Positions 35,153 through 43,439 of a stretch of 64,000 nucleotides of DNA are shown in pieces (positions within the stretch are counted from its first letter, which is position 1; each line of letters begins with the position of its first letter). The position numbers were made by a program, and so were the translations under genes. Source of the DNA: an uncultured Mycoplasmatota bacterium (GTDB taxonomy: Bacteria > Bacillota_I > Bacilli_A > RF39 > UBA660); contig UQRY01000001.1 of NCBI GenBank assembly GCA_900543675.1, forward strand, positions 24,436 through 88,435, read 5' to 3'. Under the pieces are notes generated by a model. The model was not told the DNA's origin, did not search any database, and saw only the letters and a program-made list of their open reading frames with translations.

Positions 35153-38056
35153 ATGGCAAAAGCAAAAAACAACAAAAAAGAGACAAAAACAAGTAAAAAA
35201 ACAACTACCACGGTTAGTAAAACAGAAAATAGAAATTTTATGCTTATTGTATTAGGCGTTGTCCTCGCCTTATTAATTGTCAGTTATTTTATTATGGGAC
35301 TAACATTAACCATTGTATTAGGTGTAGGAATTTTAATCATTTTAGGAGTAGCTAGAATTCTAGATAAAATTAAAAACAAACCTAAGCAAAGAAAAATATT
35401 TAATATTATCTTAATTATTTTCTTAACGATAGCCCTATTATGTTGTGGATTAGTTATTGCTTTCTTTGCTTATATCGTATACGAAGCTCCAGAGTTTAAT
35501 ATTGAGGAATTAAATAAACGAGAAGCAAGTATCGTCTACGACAAAGATGGAATAGAATACGCAAGAATTGGTTCGGAATTAAGAGAAAACGTTACCTACG
35601 ATGATTTACCAGAAGTTTTCATCGATGCCTTAATCGCAACAGAAGATTCAAGATTCTTCCAGCATAATGGATTCGATGCTCCACGTTTTGTAAAAGCTAG
35701 TGTTCAACAATTATTAGGTAACAAGAATGCCGGTGGTGCTTCTACTCTATCGATGCAAGTAGTAAAAAATACCTATACTGATGCTACTTTAGACTCAGGA
35801 ATAAAAGGAATTATTCGTAAATTTACGGATATCTACTTAGCGGTATTTAAACTAGAAAAAGATTTCACTAAAGAAGAAATTATCGAATTCTATGTAAATA
35901 ATCATGAATTAGGAAGTAACTCTTTCGGTGTAGAACAAGCATCCCAAACCTACTTTGGAAAAAGTGTCAGTGATTTAAATCTATCCGAAGCATCCCTTCT
36001 AGTAGGAATATTCAATGCACCTACTGCTTATAGTCCAATCTACCATCCAGATAAAGCTTATGAACGTAGAAAAACCGTTTTATCGCTAATGGTGAGACAT
36101 GGATATATTACTCAAGCAGAAGCGGATGCAGCTAACGCAATACCAGTCACTTCATTATTAAAGGAACAAGATAAACAAGGAGCAGCATATGCAAGCTATA
36201 TTGATACAGTAATCGAAGAATTACAAGAAGTACATGGGATTAACCCATACACAACACCAGTAGAAATTTACACCAATATGGATAGTGAAAAACAAAGAGC
36301 AATCGATGATATTTTCAATGGTGTTACTTATAAATGGAAAGATGACAAAGTACAAAGTGGTGTTGCCGTTATCGATGTTGACACCGGAAAGATAGTTGCT
36401 GTCGGTGGTGGACGTTTTAAATCAAGTCCACAAACAACCATGAACTATGCCACGCAAGCAAAAAAACAAATCGGATCAACCGCAAAACCAATATTCGACT
36501 ATGGTCCAGCCATTGAATATAATAATTGGTCTACTTACACTCAACTTGAAGATGCCCCATACACTTATTCAGATGGAACATCAATCAACAACTCTGACCG
36601 TAAATATATGGGATGGATCAGTCTTAGAACTGCTCTTGCAGAATCTAGAAATATTCCAGCACTAAAAGCATTCCAATCCGTAGATAATCAAAAAATTATT
36701 GAATTTGCTAGAAACTTAGGAATCGAACCAGATGTACAAAATGGTAAAATCTATGAAGCTCACTCACTTGGTGCTTTTGATGGTACTACACCAATGATGA
36801 TGGCTGCTGCTTACGCTGCCTTCGCAAACGGTGGTACTTATTATCAACCATTAAGCGTTAACAAAGTTGTTTACCGTGATAATGGTGATGTTGTTAACTT
36901 CCAAAGTGAATCTCGTCGTGCAATGAGCGACTCTACTGCATTTATGATTACCGATGTGTTAGTCACTTCAGCAGAAACTGGGTTAAGTAGCGGTGCTAAA
37001 GTAAAAGGTGTCAATATGGCAGCCAAGACTGGTACATCAAGCTATACCGATGAAGAAAAAGAAAGATACGGTTTCCCAGCCGATGCTGTTAAAGATGCAT
37101 GGGTAGTCGGATATGATCCAGAATATGCCATTTCCCTATGGTATGGTTATGAAGATGCTAAACAAGGATATAATACCAATATTCAAGCAGTAAATGGTAG
37201 AAGTAGTTTATTTAAAGCAATTGGTAATGCCGTATTCAATAAAAATGGACAAAACTTTGAAGTACCAGATAGTGTAGTAAAAGTCGCTATCGAAAAAGGA
37301 AGTAGTAATCCAGGAGCCCTTGCTAGTAGTAATACGCCAGCTGATCAAATCACTTACGAATACTATAAGAAAGGTACTGAACCTACTGAAACTTCTTCTA
37401 AATACAATAGATTAGATACACCTACTGGATTAAAAGTCACTTACTCTGAAAGTAAACAACAAATTTCTATCACTTGGAACAAACAAACCACACCTACTGG
37501 AAACGATAGTTACGGTCCATTCGGATATAACGTTTACTATGGAAATGTTCTTTTAGGATTTACCACGGAAAATAGTTATACTATCGATGCCAATACCAAT
37601 ATTTCAGGAACTTATCGAGTAGTTGCTACTTTCCAAAATTATAGTGCTAATCAAAGTGAAGCTGCCGTATATGAATTCGAATATAAACCATCCGGTGGTG
37701 GAAACACAGGTGATAACGAAGGAGACAATAACGGAGAGGAGGAAGGATCAGATACTGTTGATGAAAGTAAAATTATTATTTCAATCAACGGAACCAATCC
37801 TCAAACAATAAGTGCTACTTCAATCTATACTGATGTCAGCAATCCAGTTACTATTCGTGAAAACGGTGACGTAATTTCTACTAGTCAATATACAGTAAAA
37901 TCAACTTATAAAGACCCATCAGGAAAAGTAATTACAAGTATTAGTGGTAGTATAGAAAACCCATTAGCTAGTGGAACTTACACAATCACCTATACCATCA
38001 CTTATAAAGGAAAAACATTAAAGAAAACCGCAACTAGACAAGTTATTGTTCCATAA
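35153..38056 (+). CDS. ponA: Class A penicillin-binding protein (PBP1a/b type) with FN3 and Ig-like tail
   Basis: This 967-residue bifunctional peptidoglycan synthase has a Lys-rich cytoplasmic head, two or three hydrophobic segments between about residues 28 and 112, the GT51 glycosyltransferase (A-T-E-D-S-R-F-F-Q-H-N-G-F-D and G-A-S-T-L-S-M-Q) and the transpeptidase. In the latter, S-T-A-K holds the nucleophilic Ser, S-R-N is the second motif and K-T-G-T-S the third. After the enzyme domains come an FN3 module (about residues 757-845), a Gly/Asp/Glu/Asn-rich linker and a final Ig-like domain. GGAGGTGTCATAA precedes the ATG. Coupled to recU. Confidence 0.96.
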   Translation: MAKAKNNKKETKTSKKTTTTVSKTENRNFMLIVLGVVLALLIVSYFIMGLTLTIVLGVGILIILGVARILDKIKNKPKQRKIFNIILIIFLTIALLCCGLVIAFFAYIVYEAPEFNIEELNKREASIVYDKDGIEYARIGSELRENVTYDDLPEVFIDALIATEDSRFFQHNGFDAPRFVKASVQQLLGNKNAGGASTLSMQVVKNTYTDATLDSGIKGIIRKFTDIYLAVFKLEKDFTKEEIIEFYVNNHELGSNSFGVEQASQTYFGKSVSDLNLSEASLLVGIFNAPTAYSPIYHPDKAYERRKTVLSLMVRHGYITQAEADAANAIPVTSLLKEQDKQGAAYASYIDTVIEELQEVHGINPYTTPVEIYTNMDSEKQRAIDDIFNGVTYKWKDDKVQSGVAVIDVDTGKIVAVGGGRFKSSPQTTMNYATQAKKQIGSTAKPIFDYGPAIEYNNWSTYTQLEDAPYTYSDGTSINNSDRKYMGWISLRTALAESRNIPALKAFQSVDNQKIIEFARNLGIEPDVQNGKIYEAHSLGAFDGTTPMMMAAAYAAFANGGTYYQPLSVNKVVYRDNGDVVNFQSESRRAMSDSTAFMITDVLVTSAETGLSSGAKVKGVNMAAKTGTSSYTDEEKERYGFPADAVKDAWVVGYDPEYAISLWYGYEDAKQGYNTNIQAVNGRSSLFKAIGNAVFNKNGQNFEVPDSVVKVAIEKGSSNPGALASSNTPADQITYEYYKKGTEPTETSSKYNRLDTPTGLKVTYSESKQQISITWNKQTTPTGNDSYGPFGYNVYYGNVLLGFTTENSYTIDANTNISGTYRVVATFQNYSANQSEAAVYEFEYKPSGGGNTGDNEGDNNGEEEGSDTVDESKIIISINGTNPQTISATSIYTDVSNPVTIRENGDVISTSQYTVKSTYKDPSGKVITSISGSIENPLASGTYTITYTITYKGKTLKKTATRQVIVP

Positions 38057-38065
38057 AATAATTAT

Positions 38066-38090
38066 CCACTAGCTAAGCTAGTGGTTTTTC
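38066..38090 (+). terminator. Terminator of recU-ponA
   Basis: CCACTAGC pairs with GCTAGTGG around TAA and is followed by TTTTTC. Confidence 0.92.
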
Positions 38091-38159
38091 TTTGGCGCCT
38101 ATAAGGCTCGTTCTCTGGCGTCGCTTTAAAGCGATACTACGATCCGCCACTTGCATAAC

Positions 38160-38621
38160 CTATTTCTTGCTACCCGTAAACGGGTCTATTTGATCTATTG
38201 TTAATTGTTCTGCTATTTCGTCTTCTTTCAATTGATTCTCTATATATCTCTGTATTGCAATGGCATTTTTTCCTGCCGTATCTACATAATAGCCTCGACA
38301 CCAAAATTCTCGATTCCTGTACTTATATTTCATATTTCCCCATCGTTCATATATCATTATACTGCTTTTCCCTTTCAAGAATCCCATAAAAGAAGAGACA
38401 CTCATCTTTGGTGGAATTTCTACAAACATATGCACATGATCTATACATACTTCTGCTGTTATTATATTTACACCTTTCCACCTACATAACTCTCTCAATA
38501 TCTTTCCTATTTCCAAACGATTATTTCCATAAAATACTTTTCTTCTATATTTAGGTGCAAAAACAATATGATATTTACAATTCCACGATGTATGTGATAA
38601 ACTATTTATGTCATTTTTCAT
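38160..38621 (-). CDS. tnpA: IS200/IS605-family transposase TnpA (Y1 HUH)
   Basis: This is a 153-residue single-strand transposase. The core shows Y-H-I-V-F-A-P-K-Y-R-R-K near the N-terminus, the HUH motif in D-H-V-H-M and the catalytic Tyr region in G-Y-Y-V-D-T-A-G. The length is standard and no frameshift or internal stop is visible, so it may be active. The Shine-Dalgarno GAAGGAGG is part of a 10-bp inverted repeat that could hide it, a control known for IS200. No TnpB or guide-RNA-like omega RNA is attached. Confidence 0.95.
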   Translation of the reverse strand: MKNDINSLSHTSWNCKYHIVFAPKYRRKVFYGNNRLEIGKILRELCRWKGVNIITAEVCIDHVHMFVEIPPKMSVSSFMGFLKGKSSIMIYERWGNMKYKYRNREFWCRGYYVDTAGKNAIAIQRYIENQLKEDEIAEQLTIDQIDPFTGSKK

Positions 38622-38629
38622 AAATTGAC

Positions 38630-38692
38630 CTCCTTCTGCTTTTTATTTGCAATGGCGAATCGCAAATTTATTATAGCAGAAGGAGTTTTTTT
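38630..38692 (-). promoter_or_regulatory. Stem-loop sequestering the tnpA ribosome binding site; terminator-like on the plus strand
   Basis: CTCCTTCTGC pairs with GCAGAAGGAG. On the minus strand the second arm contains the tnpA Shine-Dalgarno. On the plus strand the stem is followed by TTTTTTT, so it can also act as a terminator for transcription entering the element. The inner ATTTGC/GCAAAT hairpin is a likely TnpA recognition structure. Confidence 0.75.
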
Positions 38693-38722
38693 ATCAAAGA
38701 CTCATCGCTAAAGCTCCATTGA

Positions 38723-38748
38723 ACCACCAGACTATCTGGTGGTTTTCT
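38723..38748 (+). terminator. Terminator-like hairpin right of the IS200
   Basis: CCACCAGA pairs with TCTGGTGG around CTA and is followed by TTTTCTTT. It resembles the ponA terminator, which lies on the other side of the IS. Confidence 0.8.
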
Positions 38749-38759
38749 TTATACAATTA

Positions 38760-38785
38760 ACCTCTGCATTAAGCAGAGGTTTTTA
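38760..38785 (+). terminator. Second terminator-like hairpin before the ZIP gene
   Basis: CCTCTGC pairs with GCAGAGG around ATTAA and is followed by TTTTTAA on the plus strand. Confidence 0.8.
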
Positions 38786-38789
38786 ATTT

Positions 38790-39545
38790 CTAGAAAAAGA
38801 AAAAATGAGAAATCAACATAAATAAACATCCAGCGAAAAAAGAAAAATAAGTTAATCTCCTTTTATGATAAGATAACGATTCCGGCAACAACTCACAACC
38901 AGCAATATACATCATCAATCCACCTATAAAAGCATATAAAACACCCATCATCACATCACTAACCAAGTAAGAGAACAAAAGAAAGGCCAAAATCGCTCCT
39001 ATCGGTTCAGAGATAGCGGAAATAAAAGTATATTTTAATGCCCTTTTGCGACTACCAGTACTATAATAAATCGGAATAGAGATACTGATTCCCTCCGGAA
39101 TATTATGTAGGGCGATCGCTATTGCCAAATGAATTCCTAGCTTAATATCTTGATTAGACGCAATATAAGTAATCATCCCTTCAGGAATATTATGTAATAC
39201 AATAGCTAAACATGAAAAAAGCCCTACTCGATACAAATGATAATTTCCTTGATTAGAACTACTCATATCTAAAGTTGGTAAATAATGATTTAACCCTAAT
39301 GAAAATAAGGCTCCAAGTCCAAAAAACAACAATAAAATTAATAAAGCTGGCAAAACATAATAAGAAGTGGTTAAAAAAGAAAAAGAAGTTGGCAATAAGT
39401 CCACAATCGAAATCATCATCATCACCCCACTCGCAAAGCCAAGAGAAGAGATTAATACTTGCTTAGAATATTGACGTTTAAAAATTAAAAAAGTACCCAC
39501 CAAAGTCGAAAAACCAGCCATACAAGTAATCAAAAAAGGATTCAT
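38790..39545 (-). CDS. ZIP-family divalent metal transporter (ZupT-like)
   Basis: This is a 251-residue membrane protein with about eight helices. The metal-site helices carry L-H-N-I-P-E-G and, later, A-L-H-N-I-P-E-G-I, the double signature of ZIP transporters of the ZupT/GufA group, which import zinc and related divalent metals. A third characteristic part is S-E-P-I-G-A. The loop between helices 3 and 4 is short and lacks a His-rich segment. It is convergent with the IS and ponA region. I see no Zur-like operator in the short upstream region. Confidence 0.93.
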   Translation of the reverse strand: MNPFLITCMAGFSTLVGTFLIFKRQYSKQVLISSLGFASGVMMMISIVDLLPTSFSFLTTSYYVLPALLILLLFFGLGALFSLGLNHYLPTLDMSSSNQGNYHLYRVGLFSCLAIVLHNIPEGMITYIASNQDIKLGIHLAIAIALHNIPEGISISIPIYYSTGSRKRALKYTFISAISEPIGAILAFLLFSYLVSDVMMGVLYAFIGGLMMYIAGCELLPESLSYHKRRLTYFSFFAGCLFMLISHFFFF

Positions 39546-39601
39546 ACACTATTCCCCCTATAAGATCATTACTAGTATATGAATCCTTTTTTCTTTATAG
39601 A

Positions 39602-40246
39602 TTATTTTTTATTTAACTTTTGTACATAACTACATGCTTCCTTCATCTTACACTGATCACATTCTGGCTTCATTGCCTTACAATGATATCTTCCAAATAA
39701 AACCATCTGATGATGGCGCCTAGCCCAATTCCTTTTCGCATATAGTTTCTGTAACTTTACCTCAACCTTTCGTACATCATCACTCTCTTTACAAAATCCT
39801 AATCGCTTACTTACTCGTTCAACATGTGTATCAACCGCAATAGCTGGATAATCGTAAAGATTAGATAGTACCACATTCGTTGTCTTTCTTCCAACACCAG
39901 GCATCTTCTGTAAAGAAACTGGATCATTAGGGACATGACCATTATACTCTTCTAACAATACTTCCGCAATTTTTTGAACAAATATTGCCTTTTTATGAAA
40001 AGTACCGATAGGTCTCAAGATTTCTGCTACTTCTTCTAAATCCGCAGTAGCCAGAGCTTCTAATGAAGGATAGCGTTCAAATAATACACGAGTAACCTGA
40101 TTAACTCGTTTATCTGTCGTTTGCGCACTCAACACAACCGCAATCAACAACTCATAATCTTTACTGTACTCTAACTCACAACGAGGATTAGGAAAAAGTT
40201 CCTCTAAATATTCCTCAAATAATTTAACTCTGTTCGCTTTCTTCAT
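39602..40246 (-). CDS. nth: Endonuclease III
   Basis: This is a DNA glycosylase/AP lyase of about 214 residues for oxidised pyrimidines. The helix-hairpin-helix M-P-G-V-G-R-K-T contains the catalytic Lys, V-D-T-H-V contains the catalytic Asp, and the C-terminal C-x6-C-x2-C-x5-C pattern binds a 4Fe-4S cluster. I place the start at ATG 40246 because homologues begin with M-x-K-A-x-R at this point; an ATG at 40261 with GGAG ten nucleotides upstream is an alternative. It overlaps the end of dnaD by 23 nt or more, the conserved dnaD-nth pair. Confidence 0.95.
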   Translation of the reverse strand: MKKANRVKLFEEYLEELFPNPRCELEYSKDYELLIAVVLSAQTTDKRVNQVTRVLFERYPSLEALATADLEEVAEILRPIGTFHKKAIFVQKIAEVLLEEYNGHVPNDPVSLQKMPGVGRKTTNVVLSNLYDYPAIAVDTHVERVSKRLGFCKESDDVRKVEVKLQKLYAKRNWARRHHQMVLFGRYHCKAMKPECDQCKMKEACSYVQKLNKK

Positions 40247-40901
40247 CGTCAAACCAGTCATAATCAAACAACTCCAACTTCTTACTTTCCTTCTTTTCCT
40301 CTATAAAACGCGATTTAGCCTTTTCAACATCATCACTTGTCTTATATCCTTTTCTCGTCCAATCATATAAAATTTTATCCATATAACGAAGATTAGTTAC
40401 TCCATTAAATACGGTTTCCTTTAATGCTGCCAATACCAGATCTTCACTAACCCCATTCTCTAACCACGATTTAATAATTTCATACTCAATCGAAGTAAGA
40501 GGACGAGCAAATCCTTCTTCTATTTTCTCATAAATCGATTTAGTAACAACTGGATCTTCTTCATTAATTTCATCAATCAAAAGCTTTGAAATCTTCTCAT
40601 AAAAGCGTGTCAAAACAATATACTCTTCTCGAATTCCTTTTTCATTTTTAACAACATCGAGACTAACCAATCCCTTTTCACTAAGATCATCACTAAACGT
40701 CATCACATCTTCTAAAGATAAATTTAAATCCGCTCCTAATTTTTCAGGATTAAATACAATTCTCTCCCCTAAATTCATCAAATAAACCAAAAACATAAAC
40801 TCCTCTAAAGATAGAGAAAACTTATCCCGCAACTGAAACAAGTAAAGAGGAACAACAAAATTTCCCTTTTTCAACAATTCTAATAATCGACTAGACTTCA
40901 T
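40224..40901 (-). CDS. dnaD: DnaD-family replication initiation protein
   Basis: This is a 225-residue primosomal protein that helps load the replicative helicase with DnaB and DnaI in Bacilli. The N-terminal winged-helix part (L-S-L-E-E-F-M-F-L-V-Y-L) is followed by the DnaD C-terminal domain: F-A-R-P-L-T-S-I-E-Y-E-I-I-K-S-W and Y-M-D-K-I-L-Y-D-W. The C-terminus is Asp/Glu-rich. GGAGGAGGAAGAA precedes the ATG. First gene of the pair with nth. Confidence 0.93.
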   Translation of the reverse strand: MKSSRLLELLKKGNFVVPLYLFQLRDKFSLSLEEFMFLVYLMNLGERIVFNPEKLGADLNLSLEDVMTFSDDLSEKGLVSLDVVKNEKGIREEYIVLTRFYEKISKLLIDEINEEDPVVTKSIYEKIEEGFARPLTSIEYEIIKSWLENGVSEDLVLAALKETVFNGVTNLRYMDKILYDWTRKGYKTSDDVEKAKSRFIEEKKESKKLELFDYDWFDDEESEQS

Positions 40902-40957
40902 TTCTTCCTCCTCCTTTTCGCATCTATTATATAATTAATTTTAGAAAAAGTACACAA

Positions 40958-42067
40958 TCACTGTGTACTACGATAATTTTCAGCAATATAATCTAAAAGA
41001 ACCTGATGATCATTGGGTAAATCCAGATCTATAATCTTGTTTTCTAAATCATCAATAATTTCTCGAATATATTTACCCGGCTTACGATCTAAAACTTGCG
41101 CAATTTCTAAGCCATCAACAGCAATCTCACTACGACTTTTAATCGGTAAAGTACTATACTGGTAACTGACATCTTTTTTAGAAATTCCTTTGATCGTCGC
41201 AGCCAGACTATTTACATATAATCCATATTGATAAAGAACTCGATGATTTAAATTATTCAGCTTTAAAACCGTCTGAATATTCTTAATTAAAGACTTTTCA
41301 TTATTCGTAAAAGGGTAAAGACCAACTACGTCCAATTGTGCCCAAACACCAACTAAATCATCAAGTAAAACGACATCTTTTAACTTAGGTAATTCTAATT
41401 CCTGATCCAAACCTAAATCAAGTAATAAATGAATACCATAATCCGCATACACACTAGAAAAGATCTTATCTAATTCTTCTTTTTTTCGCTCATAAGAGAT
41501 ATCTTTCAATAAATGCTTAGTTCTAAGTATAGCTAGCTTAACATCTTCACTCAACTGAAAATTCAGTACTGTCGCAATTCTTACTGCCCTTAAAATACGA
41601 AACGCATCTTCAGAAAACTTCAAGAAACTATCTCCTACTGTATGAATAATCTTTTCTTCTAAATCTTTTTTTCCATGATAAAGATCTAAAACGACACCAT
41701 CTTTATCCATACACAACGTATTAATTAAAAAGTCTCGTCTTCTTAAATCTTCACGTAAATCATTGATATACTCAAATTCTAATGGCTTACGATGTTGATA
41801 GTAAGTATACTCTTTACGAAATGTAGTAATCTCAAAACGAATATTTTTTACATTGACTGTTACTGATCCATATTCTTCTCTCGGAAGACAAGCATCTTGA
41901 AAAATATCACGAATATCTTTCGGTCTCGCATCAGTACAGATATCTACATCAAGGGATTCTATTCCTAGTAAATAATCTCGTACAAAGCCACCAACAATAT
42001 ACGCTTTAAAGCCAGCTTCTTCGATCATATTCAATAACTTGAGCGCTGTTTCTAGCAATTGTATCAC
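40958..42067 (-). CDS. cca: CCA tRNA nucleotidyltransferase
   Basis: This is a class II CCA-adding enzyme that builds or repairs the 3' CCA of tRNAs. Motifs are Y-I-V-G-G-F-V-R-D-Y-L-L-G, the catalytic D-V-D-I-C-T-D, the R-R-D-F-L-I-N-T-L segment and E-D-A-F-R-I-L-R-A-V-R. From GTG 42067 the protein has 369 residues. The frame is open to a TTG at 42154, but that part overlaps the hup terminator and a TATAAT hexamer at 42077-42082, so it is probably not translated. There is hardly any leader, so the GTG may be leaderless, or translation may start at the ATG at 42028. Confidence 0.92.
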   Translation of the reverse strand: MIQLLETALKLLNMIEEAGFKAYIVGGFVRDYLLGIESLDVDICTDARPKDIRDIFQDACLPREEYGSVTVNVKNIRFEITTFRKEYTYYQHRKPLEFEYINDLREDLRRRDFLINTLCMDKDGVVLDLYHGKKDLEEKIIHTVGDSFLKFSEDAFRILRAVRIATVLNFQLSEDVKLAILRTKHLLKDISYERKKEELDKIFSSVYADYGIHLLLDLGLDQELELPKLKDVVLLDDLVGVWAQLDVVGLYPFTNNEKSLIKNIQTVLKLNNLNHRVLYQYGLYVNSLAATIKGISKKDVSYQYSTLPIKSRSEIAVDGLEIAQVLDRKPGKYIREIIDDLENKIIDLDLPNDHQVLLDYIAENYRSTQ

Positions 42068-42126
42068 CCTAATCCCATTATACCAAATTATATAGTTAGA
42101 ATCTAGTAATAACCATTTTTTAGCCA

Positions 42127-42160
42127 AGAAAAAACCAATTGGTAATTTTCCCAATCGGTT
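42127..42160 (-). terminator. Terminator of hup
   Basis: On the minus strand AACCGATTGG pairs (one mismatch) with CCAATTGGTT around an 8-nt loop, followed by TTTTC. Confidence 0.85.
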
Positions 42161-42168
42161 ATATTGTT

Positions 42169-42444
42169 TTATTTATTAAGAGCATCTTTTAAAGCAGAGC
42201 TTGCTTTAAATTTAACTGATTTGCTAGCTGCAATTTTTAAAGTTTCACCTGTTTGAGGATTACGTCCTTCACGAGCAGCTCTTTCACCTACTGAGAAAGT
42301 TCCAAATCCAGCAACAGCTACTTTATCTCCAGCTACTAATGCATCAGAGAAAATCTCGAAAATAGCATCATGTACACGTGTTGCATCAGCTTTAGTTACA
42401 CCTGTTTTCTCAACAACCTTTTCTACTAATTCTACTTTTTTCAT
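42169..42444 (-). CDS. hup: DNA-binding protein HU
   Basis: This is a 91-residue histone-like protein with the standard features: A-F-G-T-F-x-V-type segment (G-F-G-T-F-S-V), E-R-A-A-R-E-G-R-N-P-Q-T-G in the DNA-binding arm, and A-S-K-S-V-K-F-K-A-S near the end. GGAGGTTTTTAACA precedes the ATG. It is downstream of spoIVA, as hbs is in B. subtilis. A vegetative promoter lies at 42497-42525. Confidence 0.97.
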   Translation of the reverse strand: MKKVELVEKVVEKTGVTKADATRVHDAIFEIFSDALVAGDKVAVAGFGTFSVGERAAREGRNPQTGETLKIAASKSVKFKASSALKDALNK

Positions 42445-42496
42445 TGTTAAAAACCTCCATCTATTTTTTTAAGCACTACACTATGCTTACATATAT

Positions 42497-42525
42497 AAAA
42501 TAGCATGTTTCCTAAACAAAAGCAA
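42497..42525 (-). promoter_or_regulatory. Sigma-A-type promoter of hup
   Basis: On the minus strand TTGCTT, 17 nt and TATTTT, about 50 nt upstream of the hup start codon. Confidence 0.55.
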
Positions 42526-42560
42526 TAAAATTGATAAAAAAAGACAAGAAAATTAAGGGT

Positions 42561-43025
42561 TTAATCTCCAATTTCTTGAATCAATGCTTCATAAAGTAAA
42601 TCAACAACGTAATTTGATTCTACTAAATGATATTTCTCTATCATTAAACGAATAACGTCATCACTAAATTCCATATTTAAATATGGAAATATGGCTTCTT
42701 TATCATTAGTAAGATCAGCCAAATAACTTTCAGTATAGCCATTATTCATAATTAATAGTGGCAAATCATCACTCCACTTAGAAAAAGAATCTAATAACTC
42801 TTGCGTACTAGATACATAATGAAAAGAATCAGGATCATAACTAATAAGCGGTAATAATTCCTGAATAGGAACTTTATCTTCTTCTAAACGATAATCAAAC
42901 CGGCTAGTTAATTGTAAACCCTCTAACTTCAATGCAGAAAGCTGAATAATCTCACCATTTTCTTTCGTCGAAGCAGTAGGAATCAACTCTAAAACAATAT
43001 AACGATCTTTTTTTAAATCTAACAT
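42561..43025 (-). CDS. Degenerate DEDD/RNase H-fold (DnaQ-like) protein, function unknown
   Basis: This 154-residue protein begins like a DnaQ-type exonuclease: strand Y-I-V-L-E-L, then E-N-G-E-I-I-Q-L-S-A-L-K-L, comparable with the D-x-E-T-T-G and I-I-E-I-G-A motifs. A later segment (P-L-L-I-M-N-N-G-Y-T-E-S-Y-L) sits where exonucleases have V-A-H-N-A-x-F-D. The metal-binding Asp and Glu of the first motif are Glu and Ile here and the final His/Asp is absent, so activity is unlikely. GGTGAAGTATT precedes the ATG. The fold assignment is an inference from pattern; a structural search is needed to settle it. Confidence 0.55.
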   Translation of the reverse strand: MLDLKKDRYIVLELIPTASTKENGEIIQLSALKLEGLQLTSRFDYRLEEDKVPIQELLPLISYDPDSFHYVSSTQELLDSFSKWSDDLPLLIMNNGYTESYLADLTNDKEAIFPYLNMEFSDDVIRLMIEKYHLVESNYVVDLLYEALIQEIGD

Positions 43026-43267
43026 AATACTTCACCGCTAATCACCATATCAAAAAAACAGAAAAAAGTCAAAGATTCTAACATTTTAAGTTAGTTTATT
43101 TGATTATTGGGTAAAATCTAAAAAGGAAAAGAAAAAAATAATTATGATCTAACGACCAAATTCAATATTCACTAGTTTGTCGTCATATAAAAAATTATCT
43201 ATACTCTTTCTGGAACATTTAATCTGTTGGGTGGAGCCTAACTTCAAACAAGAAGGGAGGCGATAAC

Positions 43268-43351
43268 ACGGGTAAGAAAGATTACTTAATCTTTTCTCTA
43301 ATCCTAATCATCTTCCTTTTATTATTCTTACAATTTATTGTATTAATATAA
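43268..43351 (+). CDS. Candidate type I toxin-like hydrophobic peptide with ACG start (27 aa)
   Basis: Directly 7 nt after a perfect GGGAGG lies the codon ACG, followed by 26 sense codons and TAA. The peptide has a basic-acidic head (G-K-K-D-Y) and then one continuous Leu/Ile/Phe membrane helix, the form of Fst/TxpA/holin-like type I toxins. An ACG where ATG is expected suggests very weak translation or a recent disabling mutation. Downstream are two strong hairpins (43358-43388 and 43403-43439), the second a terminator. No antisense RNA can be proved by eye. The gene is in the spacer between spoIVA and the DEDD-like gene. Confidence 0.4.
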   Translation, partial: TGKKDYLIFSLILIIFLLLFLQFIVLI

Positions 43352-43357
43352 AAGAAA

Positions 43358-43388
43358 TCCACCTAACTCATTCTATGATTTAGGTGGA
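43358..43388. repeat. Perfect inverted repeat after the toxin-like peptide
   Basis: TCCACCTAA pairs with TTAGGTGGA across 13 nt, starting 6 nt after the stop codon. A third GGTGGA copy lies at 43231-43236 in the 5' leader and could pair with TCCACC instead, giving a long-range 5'-3' contact of the kind that silences type I toxin mRNAs. Confidence 0.7.
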
Positions 43389-43402
43389 ACCAACAAACAG
43401 GC

Positions 43403-43439
43403 AACACTTAACATCAAGAGGATTAAGTGTTCCTTTTTT
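43403..43439 (+). terminator. Terminator of the toxin-like locus
   Basis: AACACTTAA pairs with TTAAGTGTT around 11 nt and is followed by CCTTTTTT. Confidence 0.88.

Larger units (their letters stand above)
38091..38693 (-). mobile_element. IS200-type insertion sequence (TnpA only)
   Basis: The element of about 600 nt has one Y1 transposase gene and no TnpB. Beyond the gene's 3' end is a perfect subterminal hairpin, TCGCTTTAAAGCGA (38121-38134). Beyond its 5' end is an inverted repeat of 10 nt (38630-38639 with 38676-38685) enclosing a smaller hairpin. It sits between the ponA terminator and further terminators, an intergenic landing site. IS200/IS605 elements have no terminal inverted repeats or target duplications, so the outer boundaries are estimates. 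Confidence 0.75.

Noticed and set aside
38440..38490. Plus-strand frames antisense to the IS200 transposase
   Set aside because: Low-complexity antisense shadows without ribosome binding sites.
38160..38621. IS605 element with a TnpB nuclease and guide RNA
   Set aside because: No second gene follows; the element ends within about 70 nt of the tnpA stop.
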